From Pleomorphovibrio marinus (GTDB lineage Bacteria; Bacteroidota; Bacteroidia; Cytophagales; Cyclobacteriaceae), in NCBI RefSeq assembly GCF_003347495.1, contig NZ_QCXY01000008.1:209352-273351 (forward strand): 64,000 bases of DNA. Reading direction: 5' to 3'. The position numbers were made by a program, and so were the translations under genes. Shown here in pieces: positions 39,442-47,251 of this stretch. The notes under the pieces were generated by a model. It was not told the origin of the DNA, ran no database searches, and saw only the letters and a list, made by a program, of their open reading frames with translations. Positions within the stretch are counted from its first letter, which is position 1, and each line of letters opens with the position of its first letter.

Positions 39442-39855
39442 TCAGGATTTTCTTGATTTTTGCATGTCAGGATTTTTTATGTTGTATTTTGGGTTAAATA
39501 CCTTTTTAAACTGAAGGCTTTTTGATCCAAAATTAATGAGTAATCCTATAGGTTTATCAAAGGCTACCACATAGTTTTTGGCTTGTGCCAGATGGACATC
39601 TTCTAAATTGATGTATGCCTTTAATTCAACAATTACCAGATCTTCTATTACAAAATCGGCTCTTCGTGTACCTACTTGAATACCCTCATAAAAAATGTTG
39701 TGTTCCTGTTCTCTTTGAAATGAAATAGATGCTTTCTCTAATTCAATAGCCAGACAACGTTGGTAAATAACCTCTTGAAAACCATTGCCAAGTGTGTTGT
39801 GTACCTTCATGGCACATCCATTGATTTTATAAGTCAATTCGTTTAATTCTATCAT
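39442..39855 (-). CDS. GxxExxY family protein
   Basis: The protein has 137 residues, family-typical length. The naming motif is present as GNGFQEVIYQR. A PD-(D/E)xK-like core follows: REQEHNIFYEGIQVGTRRADFVIED and LVIVELKAY, here in fragments ADFVIED and IVELKA. The C-terminal LLINFGSKSLQFKKV is also typical. Function of the family is not established; many copies occur in Bacteroidota genomes, often in restriction or mobile regions. It lies 8 bp before the YhcG gene and 46 bp after the hsdM remnant. Confidence 0.92.
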   Translation of the reverse strand: MIELNELTYKINGCAMKVHNTLGNGFQEVIYQRCLAIELEKASISFQREQEHNIFYEGIQVGTRRADFVIEDLVIVELKAYINLEDVHLAQAKNYVVAFDKPIGLLINFGSKSLQFKKVFNPKYNIKNPDMQKSRKS

Positions 39856-39901
39856 AGCATTTATTTAATCCTGAATATCCCATAATCCTACAAATCCTGA
39901 T

Positions 39902-40293
39902 TCAGACATTTTTCAAAATATCCATAATCAAGCCTTCGCTTTCCTGTTCTAAAGCCAGTATTTCCGCACTTACTTCCTCAATGGAACGCAGCGGCTTGTG
40001 CTGGTAGAAATACTTGTTAAAACTGATTTCATAGCCGATTTGGTCTTGTCTAGGTCAGTCCAGGACTCACCCAGGTGTGGCTTTACCTCCCGCAAGAAAT
40101 AGTCGTGTATGCTTACTGACAAGGGCACGCTTTCGCTATCCCGCAGATCCGATTGGCTGTCGTAAACGAGGTATTCATTGGGCTTTCCGCTTGGGTAGTA
40201 ACCATAATCCGGCAATTGCTCCTGGGTACAACCCAAATGACTTTCTAGGCTTTCATAAAAACCTTGAGGTTGGTTTTTTGGCTGTCTACCTAC
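39902..40293 (-). pseudogene. hsdM: hsdM C-terminal remnant with a frameshift
   Basis: The frame after the WYL stop codon (from about 40293) reads GFYESLESHLGCTQEQ, then LPDYGYYPSGKPNEYLVYD, then SIHDYFLREVKPHL and WTDLDKTK. This matches the C-terminus of Bacteroidota HsdM N6-adenine methyltransferases by pattern. At about 40040 the frame breaks: an AAAA run appears shortened to AAA. The next frame then continues IGYEISFNKYFYQHKPLRS, EEVSAEILALEQESEG and ends NV at 39902. About 125 codons remain of the usual 500 or more. The catalytic NPPY and SAM-binding motifs are absent. The remnant is in frame with the WYL gene, so a deletion fused their ends. Confidence 0.88.
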
Positions 40294-41208
40294 TCATCCA
40301 TTGAATCCCTCCTTCCATCTGCCATGCTGGATGTTTGCTGCTTTTTGCTTGATTACCTTTTTCAGTTCCTCCGGGGCATCCACCCTCACTTCGTCCCCGT
40401 GGGAAAGGATTTCGGAGATCAGTTCGTAGTTGATTTTTACTTTTAGGCTGATGGTAAAGGTATGGGCATCTTCCTGAAGGATCCGCTGCGAGGGGTGTAG
40501 CGGTAGCGATTGGATATAGCTGCCTTTAAAGCGGGTGAAGGTAAGGATAACCTCTTCCACTGGCTTATCGGGATCATTGGTGATGCCAAAGGTATGGCGG
40601 TAGTAGTTGTCGAAATCCGGGATTTTTTTTGGGTGGAAGGTTTTTTTCGAAAGGGAAAGGTCGGAGATTCTGTCCAAAGGGAAGGTCTTGAACCGGTCCT
40701 GTTCATCATTAGCCAGTAAGTACCACCGGTGCTTGAACTCTTTGAGTGCCAAAGGTTTCGTCCTTCGCTTCCTGGGGTTGTTTTCCCAGTATTTGGTGTA
40801 GGTGAAGGTGACTTCATTACCTTGTTTGATCGCATGGAGCAATCCAAAGAGATGCTCCGTACCTGCGCTTTCCCTTGGTTCAAAAAGCAGTGCATGCTCC
40901 ATGCCCTTGCTAAGCCGATATGCCTGAATGATATTGTAATGTTCAAACATAATGGAATGAATGCGGGCGGAGTCCTCTTCGTTGATGGTATACCGTCCAG
41001 ATCTCTTTACGTATTGGATATCTAGCCCATACAGGTTCCTGATCTCCTTCAAGTCCCGCTGAATGGTACGTAGGGTTCGGGACAGGTCCAGTGAATGCAA
41101 CTCGGACTCTTCTTCTAGTCGTGATTGCAGTTCTTTCCATGTAAATGGCCCTCTCTCGGCCATGTTGGAGATAATTGCGTACCGGGCAAATGCAGCTTCT
41201 TTACTCAT
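40294..41208 (-). CDS. WYL-domain transcriptional regulator (BrxR/CapW-like layout)
   Basis: The protein has 304 residues. An N-terminal winged helix (about 8-70, with DLSRTLRTIQRDLKEI) is followed by a WYL domain with KHRWYLLANDEQDRFKTFPL, shown in part, WYL at 162-164. A C-terminal WCX-like domain ends near 300. The FKTFPLDRIS segment is also WYL-typical. WYL regulators of this layout repress defence operons in other bacteria and sense phage or nucleic-acid ligands. The gene is divergent from the AAA+-M41 gene, with an inverted repeat in the 133-bp gap, and heads the restriction operon. Confidence 0.9.
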   Translation of the reverse strand: MSKEAAFARYAIISNMAERGPFTWKELQSRLEEESELHSLDLSRTLRTIQRDLKEIRNLYGLDIQYVKRSGRYTINEEDSARIHSIMFEHYNIIQAYRLSKGMEHALLFEPRESAGTEHLFGLLHAIKQGNEVTFTYTKYWENNPRKRRTKPLALKEFKHRWYLLANDEQDRFKTFPLDRISDLSLSKKTFHPKKIPDFDNYYRHTFGITNDPDKPVEEVILTFTRFKGSYIQSLPLHPSQRILQEDAHTFTISLKVKINYELISEILSHGDEVRVDAPEELKKVIKQKAANIQHGRWKEGFNG

Positions 41209-41233
41209 CGTACGGCTATATTAGGCATTTAAA

Positions 41234-41250
41234 ACGACAAAATATGTCGT
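41234..41250. promoter_or_regulatory. Perfect inverted repeat, candidate WYL operator
   Basis: ACGACA-AAATA-TGTCGT, a perfect 6-5-6 palindrome, lies 26 bp before the WYL start and about 92 bp before the AAA+-M41 start. Its position between divergent genes fits autoregulation and control of the protease gene. Confidence 0.65.
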
Positions 41251-41278
41251 CTTAAAAAATGATTCAAAAACTTTTTGG

Positions 41279-41295
41279 ACGACATAGGTTGACGG
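41279..41295. promoter_or_regulatory. Second, imperfect half-site copy of the operator
   Basis: ACGACA-TAGGT-TGACGG repeats the left arm exactly and keeps the same 6-5-6 spacing with an imperfect right arm. It lies 45 bp downstream of the first, about four helical turns, so two regulator dimers could bind on one face. Confidence 0.45.
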
Positions 41296-41341
41296 CTTCC
41301 TGGTTTTCCTTTGCCCCTGAACAAACACTAAACACACGTAG

Positions 41342-43072
41342 ATGATGCAGGAATTGAATTCAAAACATGCCTTATTAGAAAAGGCCAGAGGAAGTCTAAA
41401 GCAGCGGTTTTTTGGCATAGACTCCGCTATTGACCAATTGGTGGACAGCTTTGGAAGTTGGTATTGCCTGTCTTACTTACAGGAAAGACCGCTGGTTGTC
41501 AACCTCTGGGGCATGACAGGGGTAGGGAAATCCGATTTGATCAACCAACTGGTTAGGGAACTGGGGCTGTGCCACCGCTACCACCCCTTTGACATGGGTA
41601 CCGAAAAATATGCGGATGGGGACCTGGAATCCATTTTAAACGCTTTTTCAGAGGATCAATTAGCAGAAGGCTTGCTGTTCACCCTAGATGAATTTCAGCT
41701 GGCAAGAACTGTGTCGGAGCATGGGAATGAGCTCTTTCGTACCCGCAACCGCATTGTTTGGAAGTTGCTTGACGATGGTTGTTTAAGGGATATGGGGACA
41801 TCTTCCGAAAAACCGCACATCAAGGATTTTTCTAAATGCATTTTCTTCGTGATCGGTAATTTGGATGAGGTGTATACCATGCATGGGAACCAATCCCCTG
41901 ACATTGACCCGGATTTATTTTATCAGCAGTCGACGGAGATCACCCTTCCGGCCGTAAAAGAAGCCCTGAAAAAAAGGTTTAGGTCCGAGCAGATAGCCAG
42001 GCTGGGCAACAATCACATCATTTATCCCGCACTTGACAATCGTGCATTTGAGTGTATTTTGGAAAAAAGGCTGGAAGAAATAAGCAGGGCCGTCCAGGAA
42101 AAAACGGGGATCAGCCTGGAGGTGGACAAAGGTTTGAAAGAATGGCTGCTGGCAGAAGGGGTGTTGGGTACACAGGGAGCAAGGCCTTTGCTGAGCACCA
42201 TCAGCTATACGCTTGAAGACAAAATTCCACAAATAATCTATTTGGGATTTCAACAGGCCAAGTCCTTCAATGTCGTAGTACTATCGGTATCCGATCGGCT
42301 TTGGATCTCCTACTATTCCAGTGGGAAATATTTGGGTAAAGCATCCCTACCCATGTCCGGGCAGCTGGAGAAGCTAAAGCGGAGTAGGGGAGATGATAGG
42401 CAGGCCTTGGTGGCTGTACATGAATGTGGACATGCCTTAGGTTATATGTGGGGGTTTGGGAAAGTTCCTGAAAAGTTGCTTTCGGTGGCAGCCTCCACAT
42501 TCAGCCCGGGAATTATGATGGTGGAGTCAAAGCCTGTTTGTTTTTCGGTACACCAACTCAAGGCAGAGGTACTCACCTTGTTGGGGGGCATTACTGCGGA
42601 AAAACTGGTGTTTGGAGAGGATAACTTTACCCATGGAGCAAGTCAAGATATCCACATGATGACGGATTTGGTCATGCAGTCATTCAAAAACACGGCCTTC
42701 CATGGGGGAGTGCCGGTAAAATATGCCGAGCATGGGGAACAGTTTGCGTTTTTCTATCATGATATAAAAGACCTTGAGGCCAAGGCTTTGGCGTTTATTG
42801 CGGACTGTGAGATGGAATTGAGGAATATCCTGGAGAGGGAGCGCATCTTGCTGGTGAAGCTGGCGCAGTTTTTAGCAGACCATTCTAGTATGGGCAGAAA
42901 GCAGGTGGAGCGGTATCTGTCCATCTATGGGTCGGCAGCACTGAAGGGGAAAATTTCGGAGGAGAGACCGGGTTACCGGGAGCTTTTGATGACGAAAAGT
43001 GGGAAAGGTCAAGGGCTGGGGTTAGATTGTGTGGAAAATTGTCCCCATTCTCTCAAGCCGGACGGGTTATAG
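41342..43072 (+). CDS. AAA+ (Clp-type) ATPase fused to FtsH-like M41 zinc metalloprotease
   Basis: The protein has 576 residues, no signal peptide and no transmembrane helix. An AAA+ module (about 20-320) has Walker A GMTGVGKS (57-64), Walker B LLFTLDE (111-117) and a C-terminal lid that resembles Clp/HslU-class AAA+ (VLGTQGARPLLSTI). A FtsH-like M41 peptidase domain (about 345-530) has HECGH (HExxH, 360-364) and, in the right place, GASQDI (D436) as the third zinc ligand. True FtsH is membrane-bound with a different AAA+ class. Here a soluble protease with another motor is seen. It is divergent from the WYL regulator. A defence or stress role is inferred. Confidence 0.85.
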   Translation: MMQELNSKHALLEKARGSLKQRFFGIDSAIDQLVDSFGSWYCLSYLQERPLVVNLWGMTGVGKSDLINQLVRELGLCHRYHPFDMGTEKYADGDLESILNAFSEDQLAEGLLFTLDEFQLARTVSEHGNELFRTRNRIVWKLLDDGCLRDMGTSSEKPHIKDFSKCIFFVIGNLDEVYTMHGNQSPDIDPDLFYQQSTEITLPAVKEALKKRFRSEQIARLGNNHIIYPALDNRAFECILEKRLEEISRAVQEKTGISLEVDKGLKEWLLAEGVLGTQGARPLLSTISYTLEDKIPQIIYLGFQQAKSFNVVVLSVSDRLWISYYSSGKYLGKASLPMSGQLEKLKRSRGDDRQALVAVHECGHALGYMWGFGKVPEKLLSVAASTFSPGIMMVESKPVCFSVHQLKAEVLTLLGGITAEKLVFGEDNFTHGASQDIHMMTDLVMQSFKNTAFHGGVPVKYAEHGEQFAFFYHDIKDLEAKALAFIADCEMELRNILERERILLVKLAQFLADHSSMGRKQVERYLSIYGSAALKGKISEERPGYRELLMTKSGKGQGLGLDCVENCPHSLKPDGL

Positions 43073-43230
43073 GACACATCACCTTTATTATGTATCAGTT
43101 TATTAATTGGCCTGTTCCCTATTTTTTTGTTTAAATTATTTAATTTGTGCTGGCTTATTCAATACCATAGTATGTAGGGAGTGGAAATTGAAAAAATTAA
43201 GAATAGGTTTTGATGCAAAATTATATACAC

Positions 43231-43878
43231 ATGAAAAAAATTAAATTATTTACCTTAATCATTTTATTAGTAAAAATTGGATTGCTCAACGCTCAGACTG
43301 ATCAAGGAAAAATATTGTTGGGAGCATCATCGGATTTAGGAGCACCATTAACTGGTTCTAACTTTATTGGATATTCAAGTGCTAGGGATAAAGGTGATCA
43401 ACTTGGTTTTATGGAATCGATTCCATCTAAGGGTATTTCCATAAGTTTGTTGCCAAAAGTTGGTTATTTTGTAGCTGATAATTTGGCGCTAGGACTTGAT
43501 TTTAATTATACTTTGTCGACAAGGCGTAGTGGGGTTAGCTTTGATACCAGATCTTCTCAAAGAATGATAAGTGCAGGTCCATTTCTTAGGTATTACATTC
43601 CTATGACTAAAGTACTGCCATATGTTGAGATTAACAGTTTATTTGGGAGAGCTAAAAATAAATGGGGAAGTGGTGGCCATTCTACGATCAATCTAACCTC
43701 ATTTGGAGCGGGAATTGGATTAGCAATTCCTCTTACTGATAGCTTCGCGTTTGATGTTCTTGCTGGATTTAATTCGGTAACACAAACCAGCAACCATAGT
43801 AACTTGCAAAACTTTAGGATAGTATCTGATAATTTAGGGTTGAAAATTGGATTTACAATGTTCCTTGGATCGAATTAG
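43231..43878 (+). CDS. Outer-membrane beta-barrel protein
   Basis: The protein has 215 residues from the ATG at 43231 (MKKIKLFTLIILLVKIGLLNAQ), a clear signal peptide; an upstream start at 43210 is less likely. Alternating strands typical of a barrel appear, with ISISLLPKVGYFVADNLALG, shown in part, and SAGPFLRYYIPMTKVLPYVE. The C-terminus ends with an amphipathic strand and a terminal LGSN. It resembles small OmpW/OmpX-like barrels of Bacteroidota. The gene is alone and its role is not known. Confidence 0.8.
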   Translation: MKKIKLFTLIILLVKIGLLNAQTDQGKILLGASSDLGAPLTGSNFIGYSSARDKGDQLGFMESIPSKGISISLLPKVGYFVADNLALGLDFNYTLSTRRSGVSFDTRSSQRMISAGPFLRYYIPMTKVLPYVEINSLFGRAKNKWGSGGHSTINLTSFGAGIGLAIPLTDSFAFDVLAGFNSVTQTSNHSNLQNFRIVSDNLGLKIGFTMFLGSN

Positions 43879-44003
43879 ACATAATCCGATAATAATTCCC
43901 GTTTGCCACCTTGGTCCATAACATCATTCAACTGTTGGGCAATGTTGTGTATCAGTTTGTTATTCATGGTTTATACGGTTACCTGATGTGGATCAAGGCA
44001 TTT

Positions 44004-44023
44004 TTTGTAGGGTACCCTACAAA
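44004..44023. repeat. 20-bp perfect palindrome abutting a stop codon
   Basis: TTTGTAGGGTACCCTACAAA spans the gap between convergent genes, next to the TCA (stop) of the hydrolase gene. There is no loop, so it is a weak terminator candidate. It could also be a protein-binding site. Confidence 0.5.
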
Positions 44024-44926
44024 TCACGGCATTTGTTTCTTCTCAACTTTCCAGCCAGGCCACTCCGCAAGACCGGGAGATGAACCGGAAAAGAGTTTTG
44101 CGGCTTCCTGATCCCCTTTCAACTGCCACTGATACCATGCGGTAGCCACTTTTGCATAATCGCCCCCATAGGGCTGGGCATAGGTGCCTCCATGCCCCAC
44201 ATCCAAATTCCCAACAAATACCGGTACATGGTCAATGCGCTTAAAATCATCCATTCCATTGTTATAGGCAATATCCGATTCTCCGCCCAAGAGGTAAAGG
44301 GTAGGCGTTTCGATGTTATTTAGCTGAGATTTGGGTACCTGTGGCATTCCTGGCATTCTCCCAGTTGGATCTTCAAATAAGCCACTGTTGCACACCACAA
44401 TGGTGGAAATACGAGGGTCATGGGCCACTTCTAGGGCTTGTAAGCCTCCACAGGACATCCCACTTACGGCAATGTTGTCCGTGTCGATTTTTTGGTAATA
44501 AGGGCTGTTTTTGTCACCGTTTTGGGCAATGGCCCAATCGATTGCATCCAGCAGTTGCTGGGATTGCGACCTTTCCTTAATGGGCTCACCCTGCTCTTTC
44601 GGCATTAGGCCTATTGCGACTACCAAAAACCCATGAGAGGCCACCTCATTTAGAAAATTCACATGTTCCCAGGGAGAATTATAGCAGGCTCCATTACCCC
44701 AGGCAATCACCGGCAACGGTTTGGATTCCCCAAAGCTGCTGAGGTCTTGGGGTAAAAATAAGGTATGTGTGGGCAGAGAAGGGTCTGCCATCATTTGGGC
44801 AGGGTGTGAACCTGTGCCCCCACCTTCCACAATCCGGTACTCATTGGCTTGGGCGAATGCCCCGTTGGAAATCAGAAAAGCAAAAAATAACACACATAAA
44901 GCAGGCATAGGTCTAATTTGGTTCAT
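44024..44926 (-). CDS. Secreted alpha/beta hydrolase (dienelactone hydrolase/PET-hydrolase-like fold)
   Basis: The protein has 300 residues. A signal peptide (MNQIRPMPALCVLFFAF...GAFAQ) is followed by an alpha/beta-hydrolase core: PLPVIAWGNGACYNSPWEHVNFLNEVASHG in parts, oxyanion loop GNGAC, nucleophile elbow GMSCGG, acid in GESDIAYNN and catalytic His in DVGHGGTYA. The fold suits esterases or lipases acting outside the cytoplasm. The substrate is not identified. It is transcribed alone, with a palindrome next to the stop codon. Confidence 0.85.
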   Translation of the reverse strand: MNQIRPMPALCVLFFAFLISNGAFAQANEYRIVEGGGTGSHPAQMMADPSLPTHTLFLPQDLSSFGESKPLPVIAWGNGACYNSPWEHVNFLNEVASHGFLVVAIGLMPKEQGEPIKERSQSQQLLDAIDWAIAQNGDKNSPYYQKIDTDNIAVSGMSCGGLQALEVAHDPRISTIVVCNSGLFEDPTGRMPGMPQVPKSQLNNIETPTLYLLGGESDIAYNNGMDDFKRIDHVPVFVGNLDVGHGGTYAQPYGGDYAKVATAWYQWQLKGDQEAAKLFSGSSPGLAEWPGWKVEKKQMP

Positions 44927-45135
44927 GGTTTTGATTTTATTTTAATGGGTGAAAGCATAGTTTTTATCCTAAAAGATCCAGAATAAAAGTAACTAATCCC
45001 TTTTAGATAAACTATTCCCGTTCCTGCATTGAGAGGGTTTTGATAGGTTAGTTCAGTTGAGAAAGGATGTGGATTTAAAATGGCTTTGTTTTTGTCTTGT
45101 GCATTTATGGACAACTAAACCACCAAACAAGAATC

Positions 45136-45363
45136 ATGAGAACACACACATTCATTGCGAGTATTTTACTGGTATGCCTTGCCGTCTCCTGCGTTTCAAA
45201 GAAGAAATACACCGAATTGCAGGGCGAACTTCATTCTACCCGGGTGGAATTGGCCAATACAACCACTGAAAAAGAAAGGCTGGAAGAAAAATTTGCAAGA
45301 ATCGAGGAAAGAGTCGCGGATTACAATGCAAAAATCAATTGTTATCATTCCCGACCTGGATAA
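45136..45363 (+). pseudogene. Truncated OmpA-family-type lipoprotein (N-terminal remnant)
   Basis: The open frame gives about 75 residues. The lipobox ILLVCLAVSC and the coiled-coil KKKYTELQGELHSTRVEL...RLEEKFARIEERVADYNAKI, seen as EKERLEEKFARIEERV, are typical of the start of an OmpA-like lipoprotein. The frame ends abruptly after NCYHSRPG with no OmpA domain. The sequence after it shows no recognisable continuation. It is probably a deletion remnant; a true small lipoprotein is the alternative. Confidence 0.65.
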
Positions 45364-45460
45364 GTTTTTTGCCTTGATGTAATTTAAGGTATATTAGCTA
45401 CTCTTGATATATCGGATTGCCCATTTATGTTGGAAAATGCTGAGCCCAGTAAAAAAAAAG

Positions 45461-45497
45461 AGAATTCCCGATGGCTCCCATAGCCATCGGGAATTCT
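45461..45497. terminator. Strong 16-bp-stem hairpin, terminator-like
   Basis: AGAATTCCCGATGGCT / complement (45461-45476 and 45482-45497) with a 5-base loop. An A-tract precedes it, which on the minus strand reads as a T-tract. It would stop minus-strand transcription; no minus gene ends next to it. Confidence 0.7.
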
Positions 45498-45605
45498 TGC
45501 TTGTAGATTGTACGGCTTATTCGGGTTTTCAATCAATAGCTTATCGGCTTTTTTCCAGTATCACCCCCATATTGCCTCCCTGAAACCCACCTCAACTGAC
45601 AATAA

Positions 45606-45634
45606 TTTACTAAAAGTAAATTACTTTTTGTAAA
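45606..45634. promoter_or_regulatory. Inverted repeat overlapping a -7 box
   Basis: TTTACTAAAAGTAA and its near-complement (13 of 14) flank a single base. The right arm runs into TAAATTTG (45631-45638), a TAnnTTTG match. It looks like an operator-promoter for the ATPase-type remnant that follows. Confidence 0.45.
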
Positions 45635-45637
45635 TTT

Positions 45638-45823
45638 GTGTTCGCTCCTACCTCAAAAGATTTTATAGCCCAACATCACCTTGGGAGTTCAGCGACGGTT
45701 TTTAAATCCATTGATTCCTTATTGGAAAAGCAAATGATTTACAAAGAGTACACTGCTGAAGGTTCCCCTTATTATGAAGTATATGATGTACTTTTTGAGA
45801 GATGGATACAGGGGTTGTCTTGA
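45638..45823 (+). pseudogene. C-terminal remnant of an AAA-ATPase-type protein
   Basis: About 61 codons: PTSKDFIAQHHLGSSATVFK, SIDSLLEKQMIYKEYTAEG and YYEVYDVLFERWIQGL. This resembles the C-terminal winged helix of P-loop ATPases of the archaeal-type AAA family in Bacteroidota. The P-loop part is missing and a stop at 45617-45619 ends the frame upstream. The operator-like repeat and -7 box directly before it suggest a deletion that joined promoter and 3' end. Confidence 0.6.
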
Positions 45824-45884
45824 AAAGGGAATTTTCAAGGCCACATGGAATCAAACTATTTTAAGATTAGTCAACTATGCCCAA

Positions 45885-45909
45885 TTTTCCGAGGGATTCC
45901 CTCGGAAAA
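45885..45909. terminator. Hairpin directly after the PEGA gene
   Basis: TTTTCCGAGGG-att-CCCTCGGAAAA (45885-45895, 45899-45909). It abuts the stop codon of the PEGA gene on the minus strand. The stem is GC-rich with short T-rich flank, so a modest terminator. Confidence 0.65.
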
Positions 45910-45910
45910 A

Positions 45911-47248
45911 TTACTGCAACCTCAATTCTATTTCGTCCATTAGCTCGTGATATTTTTTGAGCATCCTGTTCCAATCCTTAAACTTCGCATCATCGCGTGC
46001 ATCCACTTTGCCTTCAGCTAATTGGCTGACAAACTTCACCGCATAGTTATTCTCATTGGTACTGCCTGAGTTTGTGATGATGACTCTATTCCTAATCGTT
46101 CGGTCACCTTTATTGAACTCATCATATTCCCAGGCCGAAATCAAATAACCTGCATTAAAATCTACTGTTTCCAGCACATCAAATTCACGGGTAATGATCG
46201 AGATCAAAATTTTCCAAGCATCTGAGGAAGAAATCGATTTCTTAATGGTCAGTGGTACCCGGGAGTTGGCAATCTCAGTCGCAACAGATGATGCATAAGC
46301 CTCATCCTCTACCATTGATAATTTTTCCACTACAGGTAGGTCATCCAGCTTTCCTTGATTGCAATAATTTTTGGTGAAAGTCATAAACCCTTCCCTTCTG
46401 ATCTCCACATTAAAACATTTGCCTTTTAGTAGGTTAACTTCATGGGTGCCAATTCCTTCCATTTGTCCATTGACAGTGATAGAGGCATCTGCTGGTGAAA
46501 CTGCAAAGGTCACCACACGGTCTTCCATCACTATCTTTTGAGCTATCGGCGGTGCGCTATCAGCATTGCTACAGTATTCTTTCACGACATCAAGGAAACC
46601 ATCCCTCGCAATCACAACCTCTACACATGACCCAAAAGGAACAAGGATCTCCCCCTTGCCTGTCTGGGGATTTGCTCCGTCTACGGTAATGACTGCATCT
46701 GATAGATTTACATCCAAATCAACTATTCTATTCTTTAGGCTTACCTGAAGACTTACAGGCGGTTGTTCCATGTCCGGTTTATTGTGGAAGACCAACTCTT
46801 TCGGTGCGTAGCCCTGTTTGGAGACCATCAGCGAGACGGTTTCGTTTTTGGGTATAACTATTTTAGCAGCATTTCCTGTCAGGGATATTTCACCGAAAGT
46901 GATGGTAGCGTCCTCATGGTCCACTTCGAGCTGAACCAACCTGTTTTCAAGCAAAATCAGGTTTTCTTTGTCCCATTTTTCTGTTCTTGGAAACTCGGCA
47001 ATGACAGGTTCATATCCGGATTTAGTTACCATTACCCTGTTCTTCGAATCCTTTGCCAACTTTATTTCCACATTACCAACTCCGATTCTCACTGGATTTT
47101 CTTCATTTGTATCCCCTAACGTGAAATACTCTGCCTCAGGATGGTTACTGTTAAGTTTGATTTTGCTCTGCGCATAAGAACCAAAAACCAGAACCAAGAA
47201 AAACAGCGCAAATGCGGCTAACCTCGAAAATTTATAATTGCTCATCAT
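45911..47248 (-). CDS. Exported PEGA-domain protein
   Basis: The protein has 445 residues with a signal peptide ending FGSYAQ. At least four PEGA-like beta repeats are visible, each with a pattern of the type ITVxG...V.I.KxGF/Y: VMVTKSGYEP, SLMVSKQGYAP, EVVIARDGFLD and NVEIRREGFM. A C-terminal region (about 320-445) has ILISIITREFDVLETVDFNAGYLISAWE, shown in part, and a helical tail. PEGA domains are usually found in cell-surface proteins. It is second in the operon after the lipoprotein at 47252, with a 3-bp gap, behind a palindrome-type promoter. Function is unknown. Confidence 0.82.
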   Translation of the reverse strand: MMSNYKFSRLAAFALFFLVLVFGSYAQSKIKLNSNHPEAEYFTLGDTNEENPVRIGVGNVEIKLAKDSKNRVMVTKSGYEPVIAEFPRTEKWDKENLILLENRLVQLEVDHEDATITFGEISLTGNAAKIVIPKNETVSLMVSKQGYAPKELVFHNKPDMEQPPVSLQVSLKNRIVDLDVNLSDAVITVDGANPQTGKGEILVPFGSCVEVVIARDGFLDVVKEYCSNADSAPPIAQKIVMEDRVVTFAVSPADASITVNGQMEGIGTHEVNLLKGKCFNVEIRREGFMTFTKNYCNQGKLDDLPVVEKLSMVEDEAYASSVATEIANSRVPLTIKKSISSSDAWKILISIITREFDVLETVDFNAGYLISAWEYDEFNKGDRTIRNRVIITNSGSTNENNYAVKFVSQLAEGKVDARDDAKFKDWNRMLKKYHELMDEIELRLQ

Positions 47249-47251
47249 ATT

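Noticed and set aside
40443..40946. Minus-strand frame of 167 codons inside the WYL gene
   Set aside because: It is an alternative frame of a gene whose WYL and winged-helix motifs are intact; composition is proline/serine-biased by chance.
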